This document shows positions 49,296 through 58,372 of a stretch of DNA of 64,000 bases, piece by piece; position 1 is the stretch's first letter; each line of letters starts with the position of its first letter. The stretch is from assembly GCF_900141805.1 (NCBI RefSeq), contig NZ_FQYN01000001.1, forward strand, positions 62,001 through 126,000, written 5' to 3'. The position numbers and the translations under genes are program-made. The notes under the pieces were generated by a model, which saw nothing but the letters and a program-made list of their open reading frames with translations, was not told the origin of the DNA and searched no databases. Source of the stretch: Hymenobacter daecheongensis DSM 21074. GTDB taxonomy: Bacteria > Bacteroidota > Bacteroidia > Cytophagales > Hymenobacteraceae.

Positions 49296-50123
49296 ATGCC
49301 CATGAACACCTTGCACCTGAACACCGCTTCGCTGGATGACATAGTTTTTGAAGGCCGCAATCAATCGTATGGCGCTTATGTGCTGCGCCGCATTTATAGC
49401 CGCCATCTGGTCACGGGGCTGACTATTTCGATTTTGCTTTGCCTGCTGCTGGTGGCCCTGCCCCTGCTGGTGCAGCGACTGTGGCCGGCTATGGTGGTGG
49501 TGCCCCCAATACCTGTAGAAGGAAGGGTAACGCTGGAACCTTATACTCCGCCCAAAGAAGCCACCAAGCCGGCCGCGGCGCGGCTCAAGGTGCCACATAC
49601 GGTGGTGGTAACGCCGCGGGCCGATAGAGTGCCGCAGGTAGTGAAAGACCCTTTGACCAAGCCCCAGGAGCCGCTGGCTCCCGGCAGCCTTGCCGACCCT
49701 GGAGCCACGGTAGGTCCCGCAGCTACGGATACCGGCCTCGACGTTGGCAGTGGCCCAGCAACTGCCCCACACTCCGATTCGGGCAAGGCGGCCAACCCGG
49801 CCCCACCGGCTCCGTTCGTGCACGTAGAAGTGATGCCGGAATTTGCGGGCGGCGCTGATGCGCTGCGGCAGTACATGCAGCGCAATCTGAAATATCCGCG
49901 GCAGGCGCTGGCAGGTGCGGTATCTGGTAAGGTGTTCGTGGCTTTCACGGTGCAGGCCAGCGGTGCCATATCAGATGTGCAGGTGCTCAAGGGCCTGGGC
50001 TACGGCACCGATGAGGAAGCCGCCCGCGTGGTGAAGGAAATGCCGGCCTGGACTCCAGGGCGGCAAAACAGCCATCCGGTGGCGGTGCGCTACACGCTAC
50101 CCATTACTTTTCGGTATGAATAG
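49296..50123 (+). CDS. Energy transducer TonB paralogue (second copy)
   Basis: A 275-residue paralogue of the upstream TonB. It keeps LDDIVFEGRNQSYGAY, a transmembrane helix (LTISILLCLLLVALPLLV), and the C-terminal domain (VMPEFAGGADALRQYM, KYPRQALAG, VFVAFTVQ, MPAWTPGRQN). The poly-Pro stretch is replaced by an Ala/Pro/Thr/Gly linker (SLADPGATVGPAATDTGLD). It has its own promoter-like element and terminator, so it is likely regulated separately and may serve a different receptor set. Start at 49296 or the Met two codons later. Confidence 0.9.
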   Translation: MPMNTLHLNTASLDDIVFEGRNQSYGAYVLRRIYSRHLVTGLTISILLCLLLVALPLLVQRLWPAMVVVPPIPVEGRVTLEPYTPPKEATKPAAARLKVPHTVVVTPRADRVPQVVKDPLTKPQEPLAPGSLADPGATVGPAATDTGLDVGSGPATAPHSDSGKAANPAPPAPFVHVEVMPEFAGGADALRQYMQRNLKYPRQALAGAVSGKVFVAFTVQASGAISDVQVLKGLGYGTDEEAARVVKEMPAWTPGRQNSHPVAVRYTLPITFRYE

Positions 50124-50180
50124 CCGCCATAGCCCGCAATAGCTGGCCAGCAGTATATTTGCTGAAATTGGTGTTTGATA

Positions 50181-50228
50181 AGTCAGAAAACAGCCGGTTG
50201 AGCCCAACCGATTGTTTTCTGACTTTTT
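50181..50228 (+). terminator. Terminator after the second tonB
   Basis: AGTCAGAAAACA (50181-50192) with TGTTTTCTGACT (50213-50224), plus inner CGGTTG/CAACCG, followed by TTTT. A TATATTTG (50154-50161) lies between the tonB stop and this hairpin. Confidence 0.85.
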
Positions 50229-50338
50229 GCATCTGCTCCCGGCTTCAGGCTGAAGCGGGCGCAGGACCAAAGCGAACAATCTGCTGGTATTTTCGCGTTA
50301 TGCTGTAGTTCCTTGGCTTATTCCTTCTTCACTTTCGT

Positions 50339-50593
50339 ATGCTAAACCGCCCTACCACAGATGAGCGTCTGGGCAAATCGCCCCAGCGCCTAGTGCCCTA
50401 CTTCCTGCTGGTGATGTCCGTGATTTATATGGGGCTGGGCGTTTTTCTCTGGCTTGCGCACGGCCTCATTGCGCTGCCGCTGGGCACGCGCCGTATTCTG
50501 GGCACTGTTTTCCTGCTCTACGGAATCATTAGATTTGTCCGGACTTACGGGCAGCATTTCAAACGCAAACCGACCTACGACGATGAACAATAA
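50339..50593 (+). CDS. Small two-helix membrane protein
   Basis: An 84-residue protein: polar N-terminus (LNRPTTDERLGKSPQR), two transmembrane helices (about 18-40 and 48-64: LVPYFLLVMSVIYMGLGVFL, ILGTVFLLYGIIRFVRTYG), and a basic/acidic tail (KRKPTYDDEQ). It overlaps the next gene, a PstS-like lipoprotein, by 11 nt, so the two are translationally coupled. No known family; conserved coupling would suggest an accessory role for the PstS-like protein. Confidence 0.75.
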   Translation: MLNRPTTDERLGKSPQRLVPYFLLVMSVIYMGLGVFLWLAHGLIALPLGTRRILGTVFLLYGIIRFVRTYGQHFKRKPTYDDEQ

Positions 50594-51545
50594 TTTGTGG
50601 AAGGCCGGTGTGGCGCTGGCGCTAAGCAGCTTTTCGCTGGTAGCCTGCAACAGCGTCGGCAACTCGGGCGCGGCGGCCGAAACCGACACTACCACCAGCG
50701 GCAGCATCAGCATCAGTGTAGACGAAACATTTGCCCCGATTCTGGCCTCTCAGGTCGATACATTCCAGAAGCTTTACCAGAGCGCGAAAGTAAAGGCCGC
50801 TTACAAGCCTGAACAGGCCGCAATTCAGGATCTGATTGACAACAAAGCCCGCGTGATAGTAGTGGCCCGGCAACTGACCGGTGCCGAAACAGCCGAGTTT
50901 GACCGCCTTAAGCTGGTGCCGCGCGCCATTAAGCTGGCTACCGATGGCCTGGCCATTATCGTGCACCCCAGTAACCCCGACTCGCTGCTCACTATCGCGC
51001 AACTGCGTGACATTTTCACGGGCAAAACGGCCGACTGGAACCAGGTGAGCGGCAAGAAGAAGCTGGGAGCCATCAACGTGGTTTTTGATGCCAACCGCTC
51101 CAGCACCGCCCGCTACGTGCAGGATTCGGTGACGCGTGGAGCCGCGCTGACCCAGCGCGTATTTGCGGCCAAATCGAACCCTGCTTTACTGGATTACGTT
51201 GCTACACATCCCAGCGCCATCGGCGTAGTAGGGGCCAATTGGATCAGTGACCGGGACGATGAGGCTGTGCAGCGCTTTTTGAAGCGGGTGCGCGTGGTCG
51301 GTATCAGTGCCAATCCGAATCCGCAAAAGGCGGAAGATTATGTGCAGCCCTATCAGGCCTACATGGCCCTCAAGACCTACCCGCTGCGCCGGGACGTGTA
51401 TCTGATCAGCCGGGAGGCGCGGGCGGGCCTTGGCACTGGTTTTGCATCTTTCGCGGCAGGCAACAAAGGCCAGCTCATCATTCTGAAATCGGGGCTGGTT
51501 CCCGCCGTCGGCCAAACGCGAATTATTAACACCAATAAGCTTTAG
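50583..51545 (+). CDS. pstS: PstS-like substrate-binding lipoprotein
   Basis: A 320-residue protein from ATG 50583, overlapping the upstream stop. The lipoprotein signal ends FSLVAC (Cys20). The fold matches phosphate-binding PstS (ISISVDETFAPIL, TDGLAIIVHPSN, LRDIFTGKTADWNQVSG, RSSTARYVQD, IGVVGANWISD). Family phosphate ligands are altered: the usual SRxLTxxE is ARQLTGAE and SGTR is SSTAR. No pstCAB genes are nearby. It follows the Exb/Ton genes and precedes a TPR protein. Phosphate is the likely ligand by homology only. Confidence 0.85.
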   Translation: MNNNLWKAGVALALSSFSLVACNSVGNSGAAAETDTTTSGSISISVDETFAPILASQVDTFQKLYQSAKVKAAYKPEQAAIQDLIDNKARVIVVARQLTGAETAEFDRLKLVPRAIKLATDGLAIIVHPSNPDSLLTIAQLRDIFTGKTADWNQVSGKKKLGAINVVFDANRSSTARYVQDSVTRGAALTQRVFAAKSNPALLDYVATHPSAIGVVGANWISDRDDEAVQRFLKRVRVVGISANPNPQKAEDYVQPYQAYMALKTYPLRRDVYLISREARAGLGTGFASFAAGNKGQLIILKSGLVPAVGQTRIINTNKL

Positions 51546-51593
51546 CCGCCTTTCTTTAACTTTCCACACGCTTTTTCACCAAACCTTTTGCTC

Positions 51594-53228
51594 ATGAACT
51601 TCAAGCCCTGGAAGCTATCGCTCCTCGTTGCCTTGTCTGTTTCCGGCTCTGCCGCTATTGCTCAGAATACTACGAGCGCCCAGAAATCAATTGAGCTGGA
51701 GCGCTATAATGAAGCCCGGGCATCTTTGCTTAAGCTAGGGCAGTCGGCCGATGCTTCGTTTGCGTTGGGCCGCCTGTATCAGCTGCGCAACATGCCGGAT
51801 TCGGCAGCTTACTACTTTAACCGGGTTCCGCTGAATCCGAAAGATGCTATGTCGTTGGTAGCAGCGGGCCGGGCGGCTTTGGCGCAAGGCAAAACCGCAG
51901 AGGCTGAAATCCACTTCGACAATGCTGCCAAGCTCACCAAAAGCAAGGATGCTAAGGTGCTGACGATGATTGCGCAGGCCTACGCCGAGTCGGACGTGAA
52001 AGATGCCACGAAAGCACTGAGCTACGTGGAAGCGGCCCATAAGGCCAACAAAGGCAAGGACGACGCGGCGCTGATGATTGCCCGCGGCGACATTTACCTG
52101 AAGCAGGAAACCGGCGGCGGCGAGGCAATGTCGAGCTACGAGCGCGCCTCGCTGGCCAACCCGAACGACGCCCTGTCTTACTACCGCAAAGGCCAGTTGA
52201 ACGTACGTTCGCGCAACTACAATGAAGCCCGCACGTCGTTTGAAAAGGCTCTGAGCCTTGACCCAAGCTACGCGCCGGCCCAGCGCGACCTGGCCGAAAT
52301 GTATTTCTACGCCGGCAAGTACGATGATGCTCTTTCCGGCTTCCAGAAGTACATGGCCGCCGCCGAGAAAACGCCGGACACGGATGCCAAGTACGCTTCG
52401 TTCCTGTTCCTGACCAAGAAATATCCGGAGGCGCTGGTTGAGATTGATAAAGTGCTGGCACGCGACCCGAACAACTTGACCATGAACCGGCTGCGGGCGT
52501 ACTCGCTGTATGAAACCGGCAAAAACGACGAGGCCATTGCCGCCATGGACAAGTTCATGAAAACGGCTCCGGCCGGCAAAGTTCTCAAGGAAGACAATGT
52601 GTACTACGCCAAGATGCTCTCGAAATCCGGCAAGGGCGAACAGGGCGTGGCGTTGCTGGAGAAGGCCGTAGCAGCCGACCCAACCAACGGCGACCTGCGC
52701 AAAGACTTGGCCCAGGCGTATCTGAGCAAGAAAGACTACCCGAACGCCATCGGACAGTATAAGATGCGCATGAAGGATGGCAAAGGCGACTTGGCCGACA
52801 ACGTACTGCTGGCGCGGGCCTACGAGCTCAACAAACAATACACGCAGGCCGACAGCCTCTACAACGTGGTACTGGTAGCACGCCCCACCTACGTGCCGGG
52901 CTACATGATGCGGGCCCACGTGAATACTTACCTTGATCCGACCTCGAAGCTGGGCACTGCCAAGCCGTATTACGAGAAGTACATTGAGGTAGCTACCGCC
53001 AACGACCCAGCCAAATACAAGGATGGCCTGATTGAGGCCAACAACTACCTGGGCTCGTATTATCTCTTCACTAAAAGCGACAAAGCGGCCGCTCTGCCCT
53101 ACTACCAGAAGGTTCTGGCCCTGGACCCAGGCAACAAGGACGCTACGGTAGCTGTGAACGAAATAACCGGCAAAAATAAAGTGGCCACTAAAGCTCCTGC
53201 TAAGAAGGCTCCGGTAAAGAAGAAGTAA
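51594..53228 (+). CDS. Secreted tetratricopeptide repeat protein
   Basis: A 544-residue periplasmic protein from ATG 51594 with signal peptide ending AAIAQ (about 24). At least ten TPR-like repeats fill the rest (ASFALGRLYQLRNMPDSAAY, LSYYRKGQLNVRSRNYNEAR, ENVYYAKMLS-type helices, YVPGYMMRAHVNTYLD), ending in a Lys/Ala/Pro tail (KAPAKKAPVKKK). It lies 48 bp after the PstS-like gene and probably shares its transcript. Similar TPR proteins follow exb/ton/pstS genes in other Bacteroidota as I recall, suggesting a scaffold for this transport system. Confidence 0.85.
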   Translation: MNFKPWKLSLLVALSVSGSAAIAQNTTSAQKSIELERYNEARASLLKLGQSADASFALGRLYQLRNMPDSAAYYFNRVPLNPKDAMSLVAAGRAALAQGKTAEAEIHFDNAAKLTKSKDAKVLTMIAQAYAESDVKDATKALSYVEAAHKANKGKDDAALMIARGDIYLKQETGGGEAMSSYERASLANPNDALSYYRKGQLNVRSRNYNEARTSFEKALSLDPSYAPAQRDLAEMYFYAGKYDDALSGFQKYMAAAEKTPDTDAKYASFLFLTKKYPEALVEIDKVLARDPNNLTMNRLRAYSLYETGKNDEAIAAMDKFMKTAPAGKVLKEDNVYYAKMLSKSGKGEQGVALLEKAVAADPTNGDLRKDLAQAYLSKKDYPNAIGQYKMRMKDGKGDLADNVLLARAYELNKQYTQADSLYNVVLVARPTYVPGYMMRAHVNTYLDPTSKLGTAKPYYEKYIEVATANDPAKYKDGLIEANNYLGSYYLFTKSDKAAALPYYQKVLALDPGNKDATVAVNEITGKNKVATKAPAKKAPVKKK

Positions 53229-53245
53229 CGCTTCTTGCTTCAGTA

Positions 53246-53281
53246 AAAAGGCCCGTTACAATCGTAGCGGGCCTTTTTTTG
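53246..53281. terminator. Bidirectional terminator between TPR gene and rluD
   Basis: AAAAAGGCCCGTTAC and GTAGCGGGCCTTTTTTT pair (one mismatch) around AATC, between convergent genes ending at 53228 (+) and 53314 (-). Confidence 0.88.
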
Positions 53282-53313
53282 TATCCGAGTGGGCGGTCAG
53301 GCTATTCCTGCTC

Positions 53314-54372
53314 CTACACACCGTACTTTTCCCAAAGCTTGAGCACGGCGGCGAAGTCAGCGGGCAGTTCCACTTCAAAGTGCATGGTGGCTCCGGTCTG
53401 CGGATGCACGAAGCCCAGCGACTTGGCATGCAGGGCTTGGCGGGGCATCACCTGAAAGGCGTGCTCCACGAAGTCCCGGTAGGCCCCCGTGCGCTGGCCG
53501 TAGAGCACCTTATGGCCGCCATAGGTAGCATCGGAGAACAGCGGGTGGCCGATGTGCTTCATATGCACCCGAATCTGGTGCGTACGACCGGTTTCGAGGT
53601 TGCACTGCACCAGCGAAACGTGCTGGAACGTCTGGAGCACTTTGTAGTGCGTCACGGCGTGCTTGCCCTGGTCGCCCTCGGGGAACACGGCCTGCACCTT
53701 GCGGTCTTTTATGCTGCGACCAATATTACCCGTAATTGTGCCCTGCGTTTCCTTCGGAATGCCCCACACCAGTGCCAGATACGTGCGCTCGATGGTGTGA
53801 TGGAAAAACTGATTGGACAGATGCGTCATGGCCCATTCCGTTTTGCCGATGACCAGCAGACCGGACGTATCCTTATCGATGCGGTGCACGAGGCCGGGAC
53901 GGATTTCGCCGTTGCGGCCGGTGGGCAGGTGGTTTAGGTGGTGCGTGAGGCCGTTTACCAGCGTACCGTGCCAGTTGCCGAAGGCCGGATGCACCACCAG
54001 CCCCGCCGGCTTGTTCACCATCAGCAGCGACTCGTCTTCGTAGCGAATATCGAGGTCCATGGGCTCGGGCAGCACCCGAAAATCGATGGGGGGCTCGGGC
54101 AGCGTGATGGTAATGACATCGAACGGCTTGATGCGGTAGTTCGACTTCACCGGCTTCTCGTTTACCTGCACCGCCTCGGCCTCAATGGCATTCTGAATCT
54201 TGGTGCGCGAGGTGTGCGAAAGCCGCCGCATCAGAAACTTATCGATGCGCAGCAACTCCTGCTTGCGGTCTACCTTGATGCGGTGATGCTCATATAGCTC
54301 GTCGCCTTCACCTTCCTCTTCGGGCAGGTTGAGGTTGGGCAGATCTTGTTCTTCGTCGTCCGTGTCCGTCAT
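53314..54372 (-). CDS. rluD: RluA-family 23S rRNA pseudouridine synthase (RluD-like)
   Basis: A 352-residue protein. An acidic N-terminus (1-35) is followed by an S4 RNA-binding domain (LLRIDKFLMRRLSHTSRTKI) and the catalytic domain with HRIDKDTSGLL (catalytic Asp) and LETGRTHQIRVHM. RluD-type enzymes modify helix 69 of 23S rRNA. Start ATG 54372; it lies after the ompH pair behind a terminator. Confidence 0.92.
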   Translation of the reverse strand: MTDTDDEEQDLPNLNLPEEEGEGDELYEHHRIKVDRKQELLRIDKFLMRRLSHTSRTKIQNAIEAEAVQVNEKPVKSNYRIKPFDVITITLPEPPIDFRVLPEPMDLDIRYEDESLLMVNKPAGLVVHPAFGNWHGTLVNGLTHHLNHLPTGRNGEIRPGLVHRIDKDTSGLLVIGKTEWAMTHLSNQFFHHTIERTYLALVWGIPKETQGTITGNIGRSIKDRKVQAVFPEGDQGKHAVTHYKVLQTFQHVSLVQCNLETGRTHQIRVHMKHIGHPLFSDATYGGHKVLYGQRTGAYRDFVEHAFQVMPRQALHAKSLGFVHPQTGATMHFEVELPADFAAVLKLWEKYGV

Positions 54373-54390
54373 GGTGGCGGCAGTTGGGTA

Positions 54391-54431
54391 AAAAGGTAAA
54401 AAAGAAAGCCGGAGCCCAGGGCCCCGGCTTT
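54391..54431 (-). terminator. Terminator of the bamA-ompH run
   Basis: AAAGCCGGAGCC (54405-54416) and GGCCCCGGCTTT (54420-54431), one mismatch, 3-nt loop. On the minus strand a T-rich tract follows. It separates the ompH gene (stop 54457) from rluD. Confidence 0.8.
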
Positions 54432-54456
54432 GCTGGCCGAAAAAAGCGCGAGGCGC

Positions 54457-55077
54457 TTACTTCTTCGTTTTAGTCTTGGTCTTGGTGGCAGCCGGTACGG
54501 CCGGGGTTGCTGCGGCAGCCGGTGTGGCTACTTTAGCAGCCGGGGCGGCACCCGGCGTGATGCCCATTTTCTTGAGCACCAGGTCCGAAATGTCGCCGTC
54601 TTTGGGGCCGTGCAGCAGCACCGGGCTGGCACCGTCCGAATTCAGCACGTAAGTGTAGCCATTCTCTTCGGCCACCACGTCAATGGTCTTCTGGAGCTTA
54701 TCGAGGGCCGGCTTTAGCAGCGTCTGCTGCTTCTGCTGCAGGCTCTGATCGGCGCTGCGCTGAAACTCCTGGATGGATCCCTGCAGGCCGGTTAACTCTT
54801 TCTCTTTGTCGGCCCGCACTACTTCCGTCATCGTGGAAGCGCCCTTCTGGTAGGCTTCGGCCTTGGTCTGATAGTCGCTGTACTTGCTTTTCAACTGCGC
54901 TTCGAGCTGCGAACTGTAAGCCTTCAAATCGGATTCGATCTGCTTGCTTTCCGGCATCTGGCTCAGCACGTATTCCACGCTGGTGTAGCCGATTTTCAAC
55001 GGAGCTTGCGCCAAGGCCGCGGTGGTAGTCGTAAGGCTGAAAACGGCCGCAATCAGGGCAAGACGGAATTTGTTCAT
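54457..55077 (-). CDS. OmpH/Skp-family periplasmic chaperone (second in order)
   Basis: A 206-residue protein from ATG 55077 (MNKFRLALIAAVFSLTTTTA; an ATG three codons earlier is also possible). Signal peptide ends AALAQ. The Skp core has the short strand LKIGYTSVEYVLSQMPE, a long coiled-coil pair (about 45-135) and KTIDVVAEENGYTYVLN. The C-terminus is an Ala/Pro tail ending in KTKTKTKK. Skp carries unfolded outer-membrane proteins to BamA, encoded just upstream. Paralogue of the adjacent gene. Confidence 0.9.
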   Translation of the reverse strand: MNKFRLALIAAVFSLTTTTAALAQAPLKIGYTSVEYVLSQMPESKQIESDLKAYSSQLEAQLKSKYSDYQTKAEAYQKGASTMTEVVRADKEKELTGLQGSIQEFQRSADQSLQQKQQTLLKPALDKLQKTIDVVAEENGYTYVLNSDGASPVLLHGPKDGDISDLVLKKMGITPGAAPAAKVATPAAAATPAVPAATKTKTKTKK

Positions 55078-55128
55078 GGTAATCATTAAAGGAAAAACGG
55101 TCAGAGAGTTGGAGTTGCGGGAGCAAAG

Positions 55129-55803
55129 TTAATTTTTTCCGGCACCTGGGCGCGGGGCGCGGGTGGCGGGCTTGCGCGGGGCCGGAGCCGGGGCCTCATC
55201 CGACTCAGAGTCGCCGGCCGGTGTGGTGGGCTTGGTTACGGTGCGCACGGCCCCCTTCTGGGCCGGCTGGTTGCGGTCTTCGGAAGCCAAACCCAATTCT
55301 TCCATCACAAATTCCGTGTAATCGTGAATGGGGTTGGTGTACAGCATAGTCAGGTCGCCGGATTTATCGAAGATGATGCCCAACTGCTTCTTCTTCGCCA
55401 CTTTCTCCACCGCTTCAAACACCTGATCCTGCACGGGCTTAGTCAGCTCCTGGCGCTTCTTGAAAAGCTGGCCTTCGTAGCCGAAAATCTTGTTCTGGTA
55501 GGCCTTCACGTCCTGCTCCTTCTTCAGAATCTCGTCTTGGCGCTTCTTTTTCATCGGCTCCGTCAGCAGCACCTCTTCCGACTGATAGTTGCGGTAGAGC
55601 TTGTCGAGGTCCTTTTTCTGGCTCTCAATCTCCTTCTGCCAGTTGGTCGACAGCGTGTTCAATTCCTGCTGGGCCTGCGCGTAGGCCGGCATCTTGCCCA
55701 TGATAAACTCGGAGTCGATGTAGCCAAACTTCTGGGCCTGCGCCGCGGGAGTGGCCGTGAGCAGCACGAAAGCGGCCGACAGCAGGCAAAACAGTTTTTT
55801 CAT
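55129..55803 (-). CDS. OmpH/Skp-family periplasmic chaperone (first in order)
   Basis: A 224-residue protein from ATG 55803 with signal peptide ending AAQAQ. The core QKFGYIDSEFIMGKMPAYAQ opens a long coiled coil (KEIESQKKDLDKLYRNYQSE, KQDVKAY-type helices) and closes with KKKQLGIIFDKSGDLTMLY. The Pro/Ala/Arg-rich tail (KPATRAPRPGAGKN) is probably disordered. It is 45 bp downstream of bamA. Tandem skp copies are usual in this group. Confidence 0.9.
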   Translation of the reverse strand: MKKLFCLLSAAFVLLTATPAAQAQKFGYIDSEFIMGKMPAYAQAQQELNTLSTNWQKEIESQKKDLDKLYRNYQSEEVLLTEPMKKKRQDEILKKEQDVKAYQNKIFGYEGQLFKKRQELTKPVQDQVFEAVEKVAKKKQLGIIFDKSGDLTMLYTNPIHDYTEFVMEELGLASEDRNQPAQKGAVRTVTKPTTPAGDSESDEAPAPAPRKPATRAPRPGAGKN

Positions 55804-55848
55804 AGCACCTGAGTGAGACGTGAAATCCGGCGGCAAACCGCCGCAACG

Positions 55849-58365
55849 CTAGCGAATCTGCTGCCCGATGATAAAGTGGAAAATCCCTTTCTGCTGCGCG
55901 GCCTGACCCGGCGAGTACACATCTACCTTGTCGAAGCCGTAGCCGTAGTCGAAGCCCAGCAAACCAAATGCCGACATGAAAATGCGGGCCCCTACCCCGG
56001 CCGAGCGGTACAGCTTGTAGGGGTTGTAGCGGTTGTATTGCTCAAAGGCATTGCCCGCCTCCGCGAAGCCCAGCACGTATACCGTGGCCGCCGGATTGAG
56101 CGAAACCGGGTAGCGCATTTCCATTACGTACTTATTGTACACAACACCGCCTCCCGACTGAGGGTTCTGAATGGCCGTAGCCGTATTCGGGTCCTCATAG
56201 CCGCGCAGGCCGATATATTCGGTGCCCACAATGAAGTTGGACGATCCACCATAGCCCAGGCCCGACCCACCGAGCTTGAAGCGCTCAAATGGACCGATGG
56301 GGCGGCTGGAATTGTAGGAGCCGATGAAGCCGAAATGGGCCCGCGTGTTCAGCACTAGCTTGCCCACCACGGGCGTAAACCACGAAGCATCGAACATCCA
56401 CTTATGAAATTCGATCCACTCATTCACGTTCGGGTGCGCCCCTTTGAACACCGAGTACGGCGGGGTTAGATTCACGCTCAGCGCCAAAGAAGAACCCCGG
56501 CGCGTGTAGGTCGGATTGTCAATGCTATTGCGCGACAACGTGGTGTTGAAGGTGATGTTGTTCGCGTTGCCAGTAGAGAAATCCGTGAAGCCCGGATAGT
56601 TATTCAGCTGATAGCGGCTGATAGACAGCGAGTTGCTCAGCGTGAAATAGTCATCGGGCACGCGCAGGCGGCGGCCCAGGCCAACCGTCACGCTGTTCAC
56701 TTTAATCGACTGATCGTTGTTCGCGTCGAAGTTAGAACCCACGCGCTGGATACTGCGGTTCAAGCTCACCGACAGCGAGTTGGGCTTGCGCCCGCCCAGC
56801 CAGGGCTCCGTGAAGGAGAAAGAGTACGCTTGGTATTGGGTGCCGTTGGCCTGCACGTTCAGTGCAAGGCGCTGGCCGTCGCCGGCCGGCACGGGGGTCC
56901 AGTTGCGGAAGTTGCCAGCTTTGCGCAGCGAGAAGTTGTTAAATACCAACCCGACCGTGCCAATGAAGCCCGCGTAGCCGCCCCAGCCGCCCGAAAGCGT
57001 AATCTGGTCAGAGGGCTTTTCAACCACCGAATAGTTGATATCCACGGTGCCCTCGGCCTGGTTTGGCACCGGCACCATCCCGATTTTTTCCGGGTCAAAA
57101 TAGCCCAGCGTGGCAATCTGCCGCTGCGAGCGGATCAGCAACTCGCGGTTGAACTTGTCGCCGGGCAGCGTCTGCAGTTCGCGCCGCAGCACATGGTCGC
57201 TGGTCTTGGTGTTGCCGGCAATGTTCACTTCCTTGATGCGGGCCTGCACGCCTTCGCTGATGCGCATCTCAATGTCGATGGAGTCGCCCTCTACTTTGGT
57301 TTCGACCGGATCGATGCCAAAGAACAGGTAGCCGTCGTTCATGTAGAGCGAAGTCACGTCCTGGCCGGTTGGGTTGTAGTTCAGGCGCTTGTCCAGCGTT
57401 TCCTTGCTGTATGTGCTGCCCTCCTTAATGCCCAGCACCGACGACAGCGTGCGGTTATCATACAGGTAGTTGCCGCTCCAGGTAATGTGGCGGAAGTAAT
57501 ACTTCGGGCCTTCATCTACCTTAATGGTCAGGGCCAGGCCGTCATCCGTCCGGACCAATGTGTCCGATACGATGGCCGCATCCCGGTAGCCCTCGCCGTT
57601 ATAAAAGTCGATCAGCTTTTTCTTATCCTCCTCAAATTCCGACTGCTGGAACTTGCCGGCCGTCAGCGGATTGTATGCTTTCCGGGCTTTGGTTTTCTTC
57701 AGCTTGCCCCGCAGCTTGCGGTCGGTGAAAGCCGTATTGCCCTCGAAAGCAATATCCCGAATGCGAATTTTCTCGCCCTTATCCACACTGATGTTCAGCA
57801 CCACACTGTTCGACAGGCTGGAATCCGGCGTTTGGGTAATGGTAGCTTTCGCGTCTAGAAAGCCCTTGTTCGTGTAGAACTTGCGTACCTGCGCCCGCGT
57901 GTTGTTCAGAAGCGCATCGGTCACCACCTTTCCCCGAATCAGCTTGATTTTGTTCTTTAGATCATCGGCCTGGGTCTTGCTGATGCCCGTAAACACGAAC
58001 TTCGACAAGCGCGGGCGCTCCGTTAGGTTGAAATCCAGAAAGATCTTGGTGCCTTCCGTGCGGGCAATGGATACGCTCACGTCGCCCAGAATGCCTTGTT
58101 CCCACAGCCGCCGGATGGCTTTGCCAATTTCCTCGCCCGGTACGGTAATAGGGTCACCGATTTTCAGGCCCGTCAGGCCAATGAGCGTATTGGTATCGAG
58201 GTAGCGGGCACCGCTCACCGTGATACCGCCCAACGTATACCGCTGCGGCTCAGCGCCTCCCGGAGCAGTGGGCGTGGTTTGGGCCCAGGTGGCTTCAGCG
58301 GTCATTCCTACTACCAGGAGCAGCACGGTTAGAAACCGGAAAAGCGTATTTGAGAAAGAAATCAT
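55849..58365 (-). CDS. bamA: Outer-membrane protein assembly factor BamA
   Basis: An 838-residue Omp85 protein with signal peptide ending TWAQ. Five POTRA domains cover about 45-430 (VSGARYLDTNTLIGLTG, FVFTGISKTQADDLKNK, IAFEGNTAFTDRKLRGK, FRHITWSGNYLYDN, VNIAGNTKTSDHVLRRE). The C-terminal barrel has the lid-lock region GSGLGYGGSSNFIVGTEYIG with the following RGYED. It folds and inserts outer-membrane proteins. The last residues are IIGQQIR, without the usual terminal aromatic. It begins 7 bp after uppS. Confidence 0.95.
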   Translation of the reverse strand: MISFSNTLFRFLTVLLLVVGMTAEATWAQTTPTAPGGAEPQRYTLGGITVSGARYLDTNTLIGLTGLKIGDPITVPGEEIGKAIRRLWEQGILGDVSVSIARTEGTKIFLDFNLTERPRLSKFVFTGISKTQADDLKNKIKLIRGKVVTDALLNNTRAQVRKFYTNKGFLDAKATITQTPDSSLSNSVVLNISVDKGEKIRIRDIAFEGNTAFTDRKLRGKLKKTKARKAYNPLTAGKFQQSEFEEDKKKLIDFYNGEGYRDAAIVSDTLVRTDDGLALTIKVDEGPKYYFRHITWSGNYLYDNRTLSSVLGIKEGSTYSKETLDKRLNYNPTGQDVTSLYMNDGYLFFGIDPVETKVEGDSIDIEMRISEGVQARIKEVNIAGNTKTSDHVLRRELQTLPGDKFNRELLIRSQRQIATLGYFDPEKIGMVPVPNQAEGTVDINYSVVEKPSDQITLSGGWGGYAGFIGTVGLVFNNFSLRKAGNFRNWTPVPAGDGQRLALNVQANGTQYQAYSFSFTEPWLGGRKPNSLSVSLNRSIQRVGSNFDANNDQSIKVNSVTVGLGRRLRVPDDYFTLSNSLSISRYQLNNYPGFTDFSTGNANNITFNTTLSRNSIDNPTYTRRGSSLALSVNLTPPYSVFKGAHPNVNEWIEFHKWMFDASWFTPVVGKLVLNTRAHFGFIGSYNSSRPIGPFERFKLGGSGLGYGGSSNFIVGTEYIGLRGYEDPNTATAIQNPQSGGGVVYNKYVMEMRYPVSLNPAATVYVLGFAEAGNAFEQYNRYNPYKLYRSAGVGARIFMSAFGLLGFDYGYGFDKVDVYSPGQAAQQKGIFHFIIGQQIR

Positions 58366-58372
58366 TGAAAAC

